DNA of 64,000 nucleotides from Acidovorax sp. DW039. GTDB taxonomy: Bacteria; Pseudomonadota; Gammaproteobacteria; Burkholderiales; Burkholderiaceae_C. The notes beneath the pieces were generated by a model, which was not told the DNA's origin, searched no databases, and saw only the letters and a list, made by a program, of their open reading frames with translations. Location of the stretch: contig NZ_AP029019.1 of assembly GCF_037101375.1 (NCBI RefSeq), forward strand, positions 2,790,001-2,854,000, in the 5' to 3' direction. The position numbers and the translations under genes are program-made. Position 1 is the first letter of the stretch, and the number at the start of each line of letters is the position of its first letter. Shown here one piece after another: positions 34,706-44,973 of the stretch.

Positions 34706-35899
34706 ATGAAACGCTGGATCACCTGGACGGCCGCTGGCCTGGTTGTAGTGCTGCTGGGCTCGGGCGCCTGGCGTTCCATGGCGGCGCGAAACGCCCAGCA
34801 AAAAGCCTTGGCTGCGGCAGCGAGCCAGCGAGAGCAGGCCCCTTTGCAGCTGGGGGCAGACGAAATCCTGACCGTGCAAAAGCAAATGCTGGATCTGGGT
34901 GTTCCGGTATCGGGCGCATTGCGCGCAGTGGACTCGGCCATGGTGAAGGCACGCGTAGCGGGTGAGCTGCAAGGCTTGACATTGCGCGAAGGCGACAGCG
35001 TGCGCGCCGGGCAGATCGTGGCCCGCATTGACCCCACGGAATCCCAGGCGCGCCTGCGCCAGGCCCAGCAACAGGCCGATGCCGCCAAAGCCCAGGTAGA
35101 CATCAACCAGCGGCAGTTGGACAACAACAAGGCCTTGGTGGAACAAGGCTTCATCTCCGCGACCGCCCTGGTCAATGCACAGGCCAGCCTGCAATCTGCA
35201 CAGGCCACCTATGAGGCAGCCCGAGCCGCTGCCGATGTAGCGCGCAAAGCGCTGGACGACACGGTACTGCGCGCCCCGATTTCCGGGCAGGTATCCCAGC
35301 GCCTGGCGCAACCGGGAGAACGTGTGGCCATCGATGGCCGTGTGCTTGAAATCGTGGACCCCACACGGCTGGAGCTGGAGGCCCTGCTGAGCCCCGCAGA
35401 CTCCCTCGCGGTGAAACTGGGCCAGAAGGCCCAGCTGGATCTGGAGGGGTCTAGCCGCTCCGTGTCTGCCACAGTGGTCCGCATCAACCCCAGTGCGCAG
35501 GCAGGCAACCGTGCGGTGCCTGTATATCTGCGCATAGACGGAGCCGAATCCAACGCAGCGTTGCGTCAGGGCCTTTTCGTGCAGGGCACCCTGCGCACCG
35601 GGCAGGCCGAGGTGTTGGCGGTGGAGCTGGACGCTGTGCGCACCGACAAGCCACAGCCCTATGTGCAAGCGGTGCAAAACGGCCGCGTGGCGCACCTTAC
35701 CGTGGTGCCTGGCATGCGGGCCACGGTGCAAGGCAAAACGCTGGTTGCCATTGAAGGCGCACCCGCGGGCACCCGGGTGCTTGCGGGGCGCTTGGGCTCA
35801 CTGCGGGAAGGCACTGCTGTCACAGCAGCTACAGATGCGCCTTCCGCAGTGCCAGCACAGCAGGCATCCCAAGCCGCAGCCAGCACAGCGACCCGGTAA
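34706..35899 (+). CDS. RND efflux periplasmic adaptor subunit
   Basis: Membrane fusion protein of 397 residues. An N-terminal membrane anchor or signal (WITWTAAGLVVVLLGSGAW), a lipoyl half-motif (VKARVAGELQGLTLREGDSVRAGQIVARID, about residues 78-110), a coiled-coil hairpin (about 112-180), the second lipoyl half (LRAPISGQVSQRLAQPGERV) and a beta-barrel domain (LEALLSPADSLAVKLGQKAQLDLEG). It links the inner-membrane pump to a TolC-type channel. A TolC homologue is encoded 4.5 kb downstream. The RND gene begins 6 bases after its stop. Confidence 0.93.
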   Translation: MKRWITWTAAGLVVVLLGSGAWRSMAARNAQQKALAAAASQREQAPLQLGADEILTVQKQMLDLGVPVSGALRAVDSAMVKARVAGELQGLTLREGDSVRAGQIVARIDPTESQARLRQAQQQADAAKAQVDINQRQLDNNKALVEQGFISATALVNAQASLQSAQATYEAARAAADVARKALDDTVLRAPISGQVSQRLAQPGERVAIDGRVLEIVDPTRLELEALLSPADSLAVKLGQKAQLDLEGSSRSVSATVVRINPSAQAGNRAVPVYLRIDGAESNAALRQGLFVQGTLRTGQAEVLAVELDAVRTDKPQPYVQAVQNGRVAHLTVVPGMRATVQGKTLVAIEGAPAGTRVLAGRLGSLREGTAVTAATDAPSAVPAQQASQAAASTATR

Positions 35900-35905
35900 T
35901 CCGCC

Positions 35906-38900
35906 ATGTGGTTCACCAAAGTCAGCCTCAAAAACCCGGTGTTCGCCACCATGGTCATGATGGCTATCGTGGTGCTGGGCCTTTTCTCGTACCAGCGGCT
36001 CAAGGTAGACCAGTTTCCCAATATCGACTTTCCCGTAGTGGTCGTCACAGTGGACTACCCCGGTGCATCCCCTGAAATCGTCGAAAGCGAAGTCACCAAG
36101 AAGATCGAAGAAGGCGTCAACTCCATTGCAGGCATCAATGCGCTGACCTCGCGCAGTTACGAGGGCACTGCGGTGGTGATCATCGAGTTCCAGCTGCACA
36201 TCGATGGACGCAAGGCGGCTGAAGATGTGCGCGAGAAAGTGGCTACGGTGCGCCCCAACCTTCGCACCGAAGTGAAGGAGCCCCGCGTGCTGCGGTTCGA
36301 TCCGGCCAGCCGGGCCGTCTGGTCGCTGGCCGTGCTACCTGATGACAAGCCATCCAGCGCGTCGCAAGGGGATCGCCCGTCAGCGCAACCCTCCGCGGTG
36401 GAGCTGACAACGTGGGCAGAGCAAGTGCTCAAGAAGCGGCTCGAAAACGTGCGCGGCGTCGGTGCGGTGAACCTGGTCGGTGCCACCAAGCGCGAAATCA
36501 ACATCTACCTCAATCCTCAGGCACTGGAAACGTTCGGCATCACCCCCGATCAGGTGGTGGCTGCGGTGCGCAATGAAAATCAGGATCTGCCGGTGGGCGC
36601 CATTCGCTCACTCGCGCAGGAACGGGTGGTTCAAATTGACGCACGCATGGACCGCCCCGAGGACTTTGGCCGGATCATCGTTGCCCGCAGGGGCGCGGCA
36701 GCCAACGGACAGGTGGCCGCTGGAGCGCCCATACGCCTGGACCAGCTGGCGCGCATCCAGGACGGTGCGCAGGAACTGGAGAGCCTGGCCCTCTACAACG
36801 GCCAGCGCACGCTGCTGCTGTCCGTGCAGAAAGCGCAAGGCGACAACACCATTGAAGTGGTGGACGGGCTGAACGCGGCGGTCGTGGACATCCGCAAGCA
36901 ACTCCCGCCCGGCGTGCGGCTGGAAGTGATTGGCGACAGCTCCCGCCCCATCCGCGTGGCGGTCAACAATGTGCGCCAGACACTGATTGAAGGTGCCATC
37001 CTCACGGTGCTGATCGTGTTCCTGTTCCTGAACTCATGGCGATCCACGGTGATCACGGGGCTGACGCTGCCGATTGCGCTGATCGGCACCTTCCTGTTCA
37101 TGAACATGTTTGGTTTCACCATCAACATGATCACGTTGATGGCACTGTCACTGTGCGTGGGTCTGCTCATTGACGACGCCATCGTGGTGCGCGAGAACAT
37201 CGTGCGCCATGTGCAAATGGGCAAGAATGCTTATGCAGCAGCCATGGACGGCACGCAGGAGATCGGTCTGGCCGTTCTAGCCACCACCCTGTCCATCGTC
37301 GCGGTGTTCATGCCCATCGGGTTCATGGGCGGCATCATCGGCAAGTTCTTTCATGAATTCGGCATCACCATCGTTGCTGCGGTGATGATTTCGATGTTCG
37401 TGAGCTTTACGCTGGACCCCATGCTCTCCAGCGTGTGGCATGACCCGAGCATCCACCACCACGGCCAGCGCTCGGAGCCTGTGACGCTGTACGACAAGAC
37501 CCTGGGCCGCGTCACCGGCTGGTTTGACCGCGCCACAGATGCTCTGGCAGAGGGCTACCAGCATATCCTGCGGTGGTCTTTAGTGCACAAGCTGAGCACG
37601 CTGCTGATTGCCCTGGCCATCTTTGTGCTGAGCATTTTCATGGTGCCGCTGCTGGGTACCGAGTTTGTGCCCAAGGCAGATTTTTCAGAAACCACCGTCA
37701 GCTTCTACACCCCCGTGGGCTCGTCGCTGGAGGCCACCGAGGCCAAGGCTCGCCAGGTGGAAGGCATCCTGCGCCAGATGCCAGAGGTGCGCTACACCCT
37801 TACCACCATCAACACGGGCAACGCCCAGGGCAAGATGTACGCCAGCATCTACGTTCGGCTGGTAGACCGCAAGGATCGCAGCCGCAGCGTGGATCAGATG
37901 TCGGATGTGCTGCGCGAACAATTGGCTAAGGTCGCGGGTATCACCGTCACCCATGTGGGTCTGCTCGACGCAGTGGGCGGGCAAAAGCAGGTGGAATTCT
38001 CCCTGCAGGGGCCGGATCTCAAAGAACTGGAACGGCTGACCCAACAGGTGACGGCCCGCATCCAGGGCATTCCTGGGCTCGTCGATCTGGACACCAGCGC
38101 CAAACCCGACAAGCCCGTCATCGCCGTGGAAGTGCGTCGCGATGCGGCATCGGACCTGGGACTCGGGGTTGCACAGATGGGCGCATCCTTGAGGACACTG
38201 GTGGCGGGCACGACCGTAGGCAACTGGCGGGCACCCGACGACCAGACTTATGACGTGAACGTGCGGCTGGCCCCCGAGGCACGCACCACCCCGCTGGACC
38301 TGGAGCGCCTGCCCTTTGCCCTGATCAATACAGACGGCACCAGCCGCATCGTGCGTCTGAACCAGGTGGCGAAAGTGACCGAGTCCACGGGAGCCAACCA
38401 GATCAACCGGCGCGATCTGACCCGCGAGGTAGCTATCAATGCCAACGTGGCCCAGCGCTCCGCCGGGGAGGTATCGGCAGACATCAAGAAGGCGCTGGAT
38501 GACGTGCCCTTCCCGCCCGGCTACCGCTATCAGTTTGGTGGCTCTACCAAGAACATGGCGGAGTCTTTTGGCTATGCCATATCGGCGCTGGCCATGGCCA
38601 TCATCTTCATCTACATGATTCTTGCCAGCCAGTTCAAGAGCTTCCTGCAGCCGCTGGCACTGATGACATCGCTGCCACTCACCCTGATCGGGGTGGTGCT
38701 GGCCTTGCTCATGTTCCGCTCCACGCTGTCCATGTTCTCCATCATTGGGGTGGTGATGCTGATGGGGCTGGTGACCAAGAACGCCATCTTGCTGGTGGAC
38801 TTCGCCATTCGCGCCCGCGAGGAACACACGGACGATCAGGGCAACACCGTTCCGGGGCTTCCAAGGGCTGAGGCCCTGCTGCTGGCCGCAAGAGTTCGCC

Positions 38901-39157
38901 TGCGTCCCATCCTCATGACCACGCTGGCCATGATCTTTGGCATGGTGCCCCTGGCCTTCGCGCTGTCAGAAGGCTCTGAGCAACGCGCCCCCATGGGCCA
39001 GGCGGTGATTGGTGGCGTTATTACCTCCTCACTTTTGACCCTGGTGGTCGTGCCTGTGGTGTATTGCTACATGGATGATCTGGCCCGGTGGGCACTTGCC
39101 CGCATGGGCCGTGGTCAGGGAGCCTCCAGCCCATCTAAAATTCAGGGTTTGTCCTGA
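35906..39157 (+). CDS. RND family efflux transporter permease
   Basis: Proton-driven inner-membrane pump of 1083 residues with the two-fold RND repeat. The N-terminal helix ([24 protein letters not shown]) precedes the first porter domain. TM4 carries the proton-relay Asp pair ([12 protein letters not shown]). The second half begins around residue 560, and TM10-12 include [17 protein letters not shown]. Features resemble the MdtB/MuxB-like subgroup, but only one permease is present. Substrates are unknown. It forms an operon with the upstream adaptor and TetR genes. Confidence 0.95.
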   Translation: MWFTKVSLKNPVFATMVMMAIVVLGLFSYQRLKVDQFPNIDFPVVVVTVDYPGASPEIVESEVTKKIEEGVNSIAGINALTSRSYEGTAVVIIEFQLHIDGRKAAEDVREKVATVRPNLRTEVKEPRVLRFDPASRAVWSLAVLPDDKPSSASQGDRPSAQPSAVELTTWAEQVLKKRLENVRGVGAVNLVGATKREINIYLNPQALETFGITPDQVVAAVRNENQDLPVGAIRSLAQERVVQIDARMDRPEDFGRIIVARRGAAANGQVAAGAPIRLDQLARIQDGAQELESLALYNGQRTLLLSVQKAQGDNTIEVVDGLNAAVVDIRKQLPPGVRLEVIGDSSRPIRVAVNNVRQTLIEGAILTVLIVFLFLNSWRSTVITGLTLPIALIGTFLFMNMFGFTINMITLMALSLCVGLLIDDAIVVRENIVRHVQMGKNAYAAAMDGTQEIGLAVLATTLSIVAVFMPIGFMGGIIGKFFHEFGITIVAAVMISMFVSFTLDPMLSSVWHDPSIHHHGQRSEPVTLYDKTLGRVTGWFDRATDALAEGYQHILRWSLVHKLSTLLIALAIFVLSIFMVPLLGTEFVPKADFSETTVSFYTPVGSSLEATEAKARQVEGILRQMPEVRYTLTTINTGNAQGKMYASIYVRLVDRKDRSRSVDQMSDVLREQLAKVAGITVTHVGLLDAVGGQKQVEFSLQGPDLKELERLTQQVTARIQGIPGLVDLDTSAKPDKPVIAVEVRRDAASDLGLGVAQMGASLRTLVAGTTVGNWRAPDDQTYDVNVRLAPEARTTPLDLERLPFALINTDGTSRIVRLNQVAKVTESTGANQINRRDLTREVAINANVAQRSAGEVSADIKKALDDVPFPPGYRYQFGGSTKNMAESFGYAISALAMAIIFIYMILASQFKSFLQPLALMTSLPLTLIGVVLALLMFRSTLSMFSIIGVVMLMGLVTKNAILLVDFAIRAREEHTDDQGNTVPGLPRAEALLLAARVRLRPILMTTLAMIFGMVPLAFALSEGSEQRAPMGQAVIGGVITSSLLTLVVVPVVYCYMDDLARWALARMGRGQGASSPSKIQGLS

Positions 39158-39181
39158 CCCGCACTCCACCGGAGACCTTCG

Positions 39182-39895
39182 ATGAATTTGCCACTGAACA
39201 CGTCCGCCAACATCAGCGACCCGATCGCCCAGGCCCGCTACAACATGATCGAGCAACAGATCCGCCCCTGGAACGTGCTGGATGCCGACGTGCTGGAGCT
39301 GCTCTCCGTGGTGCGGCGCGAAGACTTCGTGCCCGCGGCCTATCGCAACCTGGCCTTTGCCGACATTGAAATCCCTCTGCTGGGCGACGATGCCGAAGAA
39401 GCCGTTCGCCTGGGCCAGAGCATGCTGCAGCCCAAGATTGAAGCCCGCATGGTGCAAGATCTGCGCATCCAGCCTACCGACAAGGTTCTGGAAATTGGCG
39501 CAGGCTCTGGCTACATGGCGGCGCTGATGGCGCACCGCGCAGAACGCGTGGTGTCGCTGGAAGTCAACCCTGCACTGGCCAGCATGGCCCGTGACAACCT
39601 GCGTAACGCTGGCGTGCAGAACGCCGATGTGCGCCAGGCCGATGCCGCACGCGATGCCATTCCCGATGGCCCCTTTGATGTGATCGTGCTGAGCGGCTCT
39701 GTCGCGCAGGTTCCGCAAAACCTGCTGTCTTTGCTGCGTGAAGGTGGTCGTCTGGGCGCGGTGGTGGGCAACGACCCCGTCATGCGCTTTACGCTCACGC
39801 GCCGCGAAGGAGACCGATTCGTGACGACATCCCCCTGGGACACCACTGCCCCCCGCCTGGTGAACTTCCCTGAACCTTCCAGCTTCTCGTTCTGA
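39182..39895 (+). CDS. Protein-L-isoaspartate O-methyltransferase family protein
   Basis: SAM-dependent methyltransferase of 237 residues. N-terminal NMIEQQIRPWNVLDADVLELLSVVRREDFVP matches the Pcm family, and the SAM-binding motif is VLEIGAGSGYMAALMA with VVSLEVNP at the acidic loop. It is annotated as Pcm in related betaproteobacteria. Loop residues differ from E. coli Pcm, so repair activity is probable but not certain. It begins 24 bases after the RND gene, and leads the pcm-rhodanese-tolC unit. Confidence 0.88.
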   Translation: MNLPLNTSANISDPIAQARYNMIEQQIRPWNVLDADVLELLSVVRREDFVPAAYRNLAFADIEIPLLGDDAEEAVRLGQSMLQPKIEARMVQDLRIQPTDKVLEIGAGSGYMAALMAHRAERVVSLEVNPALASMARDNLRNAGVQNADVRQADAARDAIPDGPFDVIVLSGSVAQVPQNLLSLLREGGRLGAVVGNDPVMRFTLTRREGDRFVTTSPWDTTAPRLVNFPEPSSFSF

Positions 39896-39920
39896 CCCCC
39901 TCCTTCCTTCGGAGTTTTGC

Positions 39921-40262
39921 ATGATCACTCGCGTACGCCCTGCCCAGCTTGCTGAATGGTTTGCCACACATCCTGCAGCTGCCCAGCCCTTGGTGCTGGA
40001 TGTACGCGAGCCATGGGAACTGCAGACGGCCAGCGTGCGCGCCCAAGGGTTTGAACTGAAAGCGATTCCCATGGGTGAGATTCCCGCCCGCCTGGCAGAA
40101 CTGCCCAAGGACCAGCCGATTGCCTGCCTTTGCCACCACGGCATGCGCAGCATGAATGTGGCGGCTTTTCTGGAACAGCATGGTTTTGAGCAACTGGCCA
40201 ATATCTCAGGCGGCATTGATGCGTGGTCCCACGAAGTAGACCCCCAGGTTCCCCGCTACTGA
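39921..40262 (+). CDS. Rhodanese-like domain protein
   Basis: Single-domain rhodanese of 113 residues. It contains LVLDVREPWELQTASV and the active-site loop CLCHHGMRSMNVAAFL with the sulfur-accepting Cys. It could be a thiosulfate sulfurtransferase or a persulfide carrier. It sits 25 bases after pcm and about 96 bases before tolC, all co-directional; this trio order is typical of Burkholderiales. Confidence 0.92.
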   Translation: MITRVRPAQLAEWFATHPAAAQPLVLDVREPWELQTASVRAQGFELKAIPMGEIPARLAELPKDQPIACLCHHGMRSMNVAAFLEQHGFEQLANISGGIDAWSHEVDPQVPRY

Positions 40263-40358
40263 AAGAGGCCAATCCCTGGGCGGTATTCGCACTTGCACGC
40301 TCACAACAACGGGTCAGCAGTTTTTCCATCCTTTTGTGCAGACACTCTGAGGACATCC

Positions 40359-41702
40359 ATGATCGTTTTCCGGCTTCTTCCCCTGACATTGGCGCTCGGC
40401 GCCGTACTCAGTGCCCCGGCGCACGCCCAGAGCCTGATGGAGCTGGTGGAATCAGCCCGCACTTACGACACGGCCTGGCAGTCGGCCCGCGCCCAGTTGG
40501 ATGCGGCGGCACGCCGCGCTGATCAGGCAGAAGCAGGCCTGCTACCCAGCGCTGCCCTCACCTCAGGCATCACAAGGGCCCAAACTGATGTGAGCCGACC
40601 CAGCATTGAACGCACGGCCAGCACGCAAACACTGGGGGTGAACGCTTCGCAGCCCCTGTACCGCCCCGCCAACCGCATCACGCTGGAGCAAAGCCAGCGT
40701 AACGTGGACGTTGCACAAGCGCAGCTGGATGCCGCCACTCAAGATCTGCTGGTGCGGGTGAGCCAAGCCTATTTTGATGTTCTGGCCGCGCAAGACACAC
40801 TGACCTTCGTGCAGGCGCAAAAGGCTGCGGTGTCTGAGCAATTGGCCTCGGCCAAGCGCAATTTTGAGGTGGGCACCTCCACCGTGACAGATTCCCGCGA
40901 AGCGCAGGCACGATACGACCTGGTGATTGCCCAGGAAATTGCCGCAGAGAATGACCTGCGCGTCAAAAAGCTGGCACTGGATCAATTGGTGGGCGTGACC
41001 AACGCACAGCCTGTCCCGCTGGCGCAACCTTTGCAGCTGCCCAACGTGGAGCCTGCGAATGTGAGCCACTGGGTTGATCTGGCGCGTGACCAGCAGCCCA
41101 ATGTGAGGCAGGCCGCCATCGCGCTGGACATTGCACGCCTGGAAACCAAAAAGGCCGAAACGGGCCACCGCCCTACCGTTGACCTGCAGGCAGGCTACAA
41201 CATCACCCGCAACCCTACAGGCACCATCACCACCCCCGGCGTGAACAGCCGCACCAACGTGGCAAGCGTTGGTGTTGCTTTCAACCTGCCCCTGTTCGCT
41301 GGCTTTTCGGTTCAGAACCGCGTGAAGGAAACCCTGGCGCTGGAGACCAAGGCAGAAGCCGACCTCGAAACGGCCCGCCGCAACGTGGCGCAAGCCACTC
41401 GGGCCGCCTTCTTCGGCGTGCAGTCCGGACAGGGCCAGGTCCAGGCGCTGGAAGCTGCCGAAGCCTCCAGCCAAAGCGCCCTGGATGCCAACAAGCTCGG
41501 CTACCAGGTGGGTGTGCGCATCAACATCGATGTGCTCAATGCCCAGAGCCAGCTCTACCAGACAAAACGCGATCTGGCCCAGGCGCGCTACAACGTGCTG
41601 CTGGGCAATCTGAAACTGCGCCAGGCGGCAGGCACGCTGACGGTAGAAGACGTCGGCCGTATCAACGCGCTGCTGCAAACACCGCAGACCAAGCAGCCCT
41701 GA
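40359..41702 (+). CDS. tolC: TolC family outer membrane channel
   Basis: Outer-membrane efflux protein of 447 residues. A signal peptide (residues 1-21, ending AHAQS) is followed by two TolC repeats with long helices (LMELVESARTYDTAWQSARAQLDAAARRADQAEAG) and the conserved SLTSGITRAQ-type beta segments, ending in VGVRINIDVLNAQSQLYQTKRDLAQARYNVLLGNLKLRQAAG. ATG 40359 is preceded by GAGG at proper spacing. It is the likely exit duct for the RND pump encoded upstream and for other systems. Confidence 0.94.
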   Translation: MIVFRLLPLTLALGAVLSAPAHAQSLMELVESARTYDTAWQSARAQLDAAARRADQAEAGLLPSAALTSGITRAQTDVSRPSIERTASTQTLGVNASQPLYRPANRITLEQSQRNVDVAQAQLDAATQDLLVRVSQAYFDVLAAQDTLTFVQAQKAAVSEQLASAKRNFEVGTSTVTDSREAQARYDLVIAQEIAAENDLRVKKLALDQLVGVTNAQPVPLAQPLQLPNVEPANVSHWVDLARDQQPNVRQAAIALDIARLETKKAETGHRPTVDLQAGYNITRNPTGTITTPGVNSRTNVASVGVAFNLPLFAGFSVQNRVKETLALETKAEADLETARRNVAQATRAAFFGVQSGQGQVQALEAAEASSQSALDANKLGYQVGVRINIDVLNAQSQLYQTKRDLAQARYNVLLGNLKLRQAAGTLTVEDVGRINALLQTPQTKQP

Positions 41703-42058
41703 AGCGTTGATTGCGCGCGCGGGTAACCACCCGAGGCAGAACCTTTGATGCATCAGGTAGCTGCGCCAGTTGGTACTCCAAGGAGGCCCTGAGGGGCGCT
41801 GCCCCTCAGCCCTGCGCGGTCACCCGCCTTGCGCGGCATGGACGCCACAGCGGCAGCCCCCATTGGGTTGGGGGCGTAGTACGGGCCGGGTTTTACGCGG
41901 ACAATCACAAAGTTTGCCGGCAGTGCAAAGATGCACTACTGGCAGCGAAAGCGCGCGCACGAGCACATGCGAAAGTTTCGGCAAAGGCGGGCGCGTCGTG
42001 AAAGTGCTTTGTCCCACACAACGCCCCCTGCCAGGCGCCACGCAATCTACGCGACTTC
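41703..42058. other. 356-base gap after tolC, no recognisable gene
   Basis: GC-rich stretch. The only clear structure is the hairpin TGAGGGGC/GCCCCTCA (41790-41808), which has no T-run on either strand. An open frame of 96 codons at 41711-42001 ends in an Ala/Lys/Arg-rich tail, has no good ribosome-binding site and no recognisable domain, so I do not call it. Confidence 0.5.
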
Positions 42059-43585
42059 ATGAAGAAGAACCCGTTCTATCTGGTGTGCTACTACGGTCAG
42101 ACCACAGGCGCCTCAGACCGCTCGCAGTCCATCAGCAGCCTGATCGAGACCTCTCAGGAGTTTGCTCGCAAACACCACCTCACCGGCCTGCTGGCGGTGG
42201 CTGATGGCTACTACCTGCACCTCGTCGAAGGCGAGCGTGAGGCGGTCCAGGGGCTGGTGCATCGCATCAATGGTTTCTGGGGCAACACGCCCCCCACCGT
42301 GCTGCTGTCTCTGGCTGTGCCCCGACAACGATACGCGCAGTGGAGTGCCAATCTGGTCGCACGGCCGCATGCTGTCAGCGGCATGGAGGAACGGCTCGCT
42401 CATATGCGCAAGTTCATTGCCCAGGATGCAATGGCCGCGTTGCCCGACCTGTTTCGCTACTTTCTGATGCCGAGCGCACCAGCAGAGGTACCCGCGAAGC
42501 CCACCCAACCAAGGGGGCAGGTGCGGCAGGTGGCCGTATTCAGCAGTTCGCTGCTGTGGTTCAACCCCATCTTCAGCCACGTCGCCATGCGCTACCGGGG
42601 CACGCCCCACACCCTCAAGGCGTCCAGCACGGGACGCGATGCAGACACGTTTCCGATCGACTATGTGGACGTGTCCGCAGGCCCGCTGGGTGCCGTACGC
42701 ATGGTGGGAATCAGTCTGGATCTGCTGGGCTCCACCTTGTCCCATCCCCTGTTGAGCAAGGTAGAAGTGGCTGTTTTCCTCACGCGGAACAATGCAACGG
42801 GCAAAGACGTTGCCCTGGTGGAGCAAGCACTGAGCCACCCGGCCATGCTGCACTCCCGCCCTCGACTCCTGTTTGTCACCTCAGGCAAAGACGAGGATTT
42901 GGCGGCATCCTTTCAGGCCATGGCATCGACTGCGGGGTTACCAACGACCGAGCTGGCTTCTTCGGTGCTTTCCGGAGAGCCCATCTGGACTGCCATTGCA
43001 AAAATGCTCGAAGCCCACCCTCAGCAGCCCATCCCTCCCTTGCACTTGGCGACGGACACCCAGGAGATTCCCTCCAAGGCTCCATGGCGCCCTGCAACAT
43101 TGCAGGAATACAGTCCAAAGCCAGAGATATCGGTTCAGGTTCCAACCCCCGTCATGGCCTCTGCCTCTACTGCAACAGGGGCTACCGCAGTACTGCAACA
43201 GACTCTGGAGGATGCGGTGGCCATCCTTCCGCAAGGCAGCTGGGGCGGCTGGCTGGACCTATCCAAGGGTCAGTGGTCCGGGACCGCAGGCGCCCTGCCC
43301 GATCCGGTGACGCTACTGACCTACGCGCAGCGCATGACTCAGGACGACACAGCCATGCAATTTCATCAAGGCGCCCAAAGCCGGAATGTGCCCGATCTGA
43401 AGGTCACGTCACTGGAGGCGCATTACCAGTTCAACCTCTTCTTGCCTCAGGAACCATCGCTGTTGCTGCACCTGCAGGCCCCCAAGGATGGCACTCCACT
43501 GGCCCGAGCCCAGCTGCTTTTGCGGCTGGCATTGGAGAAGGCCCATGCCCTCTTGGCAACGGGCGTGAGCACCTCTGCTCAATGA
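42059..43585 (+). CDS. Degenerate BLUF-like sensor protein with two unassigned domains
   Basis: Soluble protein of 508 residues. Residues 1-105 resemble a BLUF domain ([37 protein letters not shown]). However, the flavin-contacting Asn (NxxTG position) and Gln (QxLEG position) of photoactive BLUF proteins are replaced, here HH-LTG and HLVEG, so it may not bind flavin or sense light. Residues about 165-330 alternate strands and helices like a small GTPase or receiver fold ([46 protein letters not shown]) but lack a P-loop. The last 140 residues have a Roadblock/LC7-like pattern. The function is unknown. Confidence 0.7.
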   Translation: MKKNPFYLVCYYGQTTGASDRSQSISSLIETSQEFARKHHLTGLLAVADGYYLHLVEGEREAVQGLVHRINGFWGNTPPTVLLSLAVPRQRYAQWSANLVARPHAVSGMEERLAHMRKFIAQDAMAALPDLFRYFLMPSAPAEVPAKPTQPRGQVRQVAVFSSSLLWFNPIFSHVAMRYRGTPHTLKASSTGRDADTFPIDYVDVSAGPLGAVRMVGISLDLLGSTLSHPLLSKVEVAVFLTRNNATGKDVALVEQALSHPAMLHSRPRLLFVTSGKDEDLAASFQAMASTAGLPTTELASSVLSGEPIWTAIAKMLEAHPQQPIPPLHLATDTQEIPSKAPWRPATLQEYSPKPEISVQVPTPVMASASTATGATAVLQQTLEDAVAILPQGSWGGWLDLSKGQWSGTAGALPDPVTLLTYAQRMTQDDTAMQFHQGAQSRNVPDLKVTSLEAHYQFNLFLPQEPSLLLHLQAPKDGTPLARAQLLLRLALEKAHALLATGVSTSAQ

Positions 43586-44973
43586 AGCTCTGACGCAGCG
43601 GGGACCGTATCCAGGGCTGACAAAGTCCAGCCCAATACGTGAGCAATCTGCCGGGCCGTAGCGCGAGCCGCCCCACGGTGCGCCTTGGCAAAGGCATGTG
43701 CGGCAGCACGGGCCTCTTTCAATTCCGCAGGCTTCAAGGCCAACGTGCAAGCCCTTTCGGCAGCCGCATGAAGATTGGGGGCACGCCAGGCAGCCTTGGC
43801 ATCCAATGCCAGATCGGTGGCCTCGGCAAAGTTGAAAGTGTGCGGGCCCACCATCACGGGGCAACCGCATGCAGCCGCCTCGATCAGGTTCTGCCCGCCC
43901 AGCGGTGCAAAACTGCCGCCCAGCAACACCACGTCGGCCATGGCGTAGTAGGCAGCCATCTCGCCTACCGAATCGCCCAGCCACACATCGGCTGCCGCCG
44001 GAAAGCCCTGTTGCCAGCTGCTGCGGCGCGACACGCTGAGCCCTGCGCCCTGCAGCAGTTGCTGCACTTCGTCAAACCGGTGCGGGTGCCTGGGCACGAT
44101 CAGCCACTGCACATCAGGGCCGAGCGAGCTTGCTTCACTTTTTATAGCATCTTGCGCTTGCTGTTCCTGCGCTGGCAGCCTTTTTGATCGTATGTATTCC
44201 AGCCACAGCGTTTCTTCCCCTTCGCGGCTGCTGGCCAGCATCACCACTGGTCGCTGCGAGGCAGCCCGCCAACCGCGCCCCATCTCCATGAGGGTGGCAT
44301 CGGGCACAACATCAAATTTCAGATTGCCCAGCACGCCCTGTACGGGGGCACCCAGGTCTTCCAGCCGCCGAGCATCGCTGGCCGACTGCGCCCACACTGC
44401 GGCCAAACCCTGGTATGCGGGCAAAGCCAGCGGTGCAAGGCGGCGCGCACCGCGCCATGACTTCTCGTTCAACCGGGCGTTGGCCAGCACCAGCGGTATG
44501 CGACGCTCCTGGCAGGCGGCAATCAGGTTGGGCCAAACCTCCGTCTCCATCAGCACCCCGACGGCAGGGCGGAATTGCTGCAAAAAGCGGTGAACAGCGC
44601 CCGGAGTGTCCCAAGGCAGCCACACCTGCACATCGCCCGGCTGCAGCAGCTTTTCTCCTTCTGCCCGGCCCGTGGCGGTGCCGTGCGTCAACAACAGGCG
44701 CATGCCGGGAATGGCGTTGCGCAGTTCACGCAGCAGAATGTCTGCCGCTCGGGTTTCGCCCAAAGAAACCGCGTGAATCCAGACAAACCGCCCCATCAAA
44801 TCCACGCTGCTGTGCGCCACCAAACTGTCCATGGGCTGGTCGTAGCGGCCAAATCGCTCATGAACGGCCACTGCATAGCCTGGCTCTGCACGGGCACGGC
44901 GGCGCAATTTGCGCCTCAGCAAAGGTTGCGCCCCCCAAACGACTGCGCTGTACAAAGCCCGAGCCCAGTTCAT
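43579..44973 (-). CDS. waaA: 3-deoxy-D-manno-octulosonic acid (Kdo) transferase
   Basis: Inner-membrane-associated GT-B glycosyltransferase of 464 residues that adds Kdo to lipid IVA. An N-terminal anchor helix ([13 protein letters not shown]) precedes the acceptor domain ([31 protein letters not shown]), and the CMP-Kdo domain contains [30 protein letters not shown] and [14 protein letters not shown] 44973 overlaps the stop of the upstream amidase gene (ATGA). Around residues 262-282 an extra stretch ([19 protein letters not shown]) is encoded by a copy of the dispersed repeat. The 3' end overlaps the convergent BLUF-like gene by 7 bases. Confidence 0.94.
   Translation of the reverse strand: MNWARALYSAVVWGAQPLLRRKLRRRARAEPGYAVAVHERFGRYDQPMDSLVAHSSVDLMGRFVWIHAVSLGETRAADILLRELRNAIPGMRLLLTHGTATGRAEGEKLLQPGDVQVWLPWDTPGAVHRFLQQFRPAVGVLMETEVWPNLIAACQERRIPLVLANARLNEKSWRGARRLAPLALPAYQGLAAVWAQSASDARRLEDLGAPVQGVLGNLKFDVVPDATLMEMGRGWRAASQRPVVMLASSREGEETLWLEYIRSKRLPAQEQQAQDAIKSEASSLGPDVQWLIVPRHPHRFDEVQQLLQGAGLSVSRRSSWQQGFPAAADVWLGDSVGEMAAYYAMADVVLLGGSFAPLGGQNLIEAAACGCPVMVGPHTFNFAEATDLALDAKAAWRAPNLHAAAERACTLALKPAELKEARAAAHAFAKAHRGAARATARQIAHVLGWTLSALDTVPAASELH
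44130..44190 (-). repeat. Two-hairpin dispersed repeat, copy E, inside waaA
   Basis: On the minus strand it reads CCAGCGCAGGAACAGC then AAGCGCAAGATGCTATAAAA, closely matching copy A. It adds about 15-20 codons in frame to the waaA coding sequence between the Rossmann core strands. Confidence 0.7.

Noticed and set aside
41790..41808. Hairpin TGAGGGGC/GCCCCTCA as tolC terminator
   Set aside because: No T-run on either strand, so termination is not supported.
41711..42001. 96-codon open frame after tolC
   Set aside because: No Shine-Dalgarno, no domain, and a low-complexity Ala/Lys/Arg end; treated as non-coding gap.
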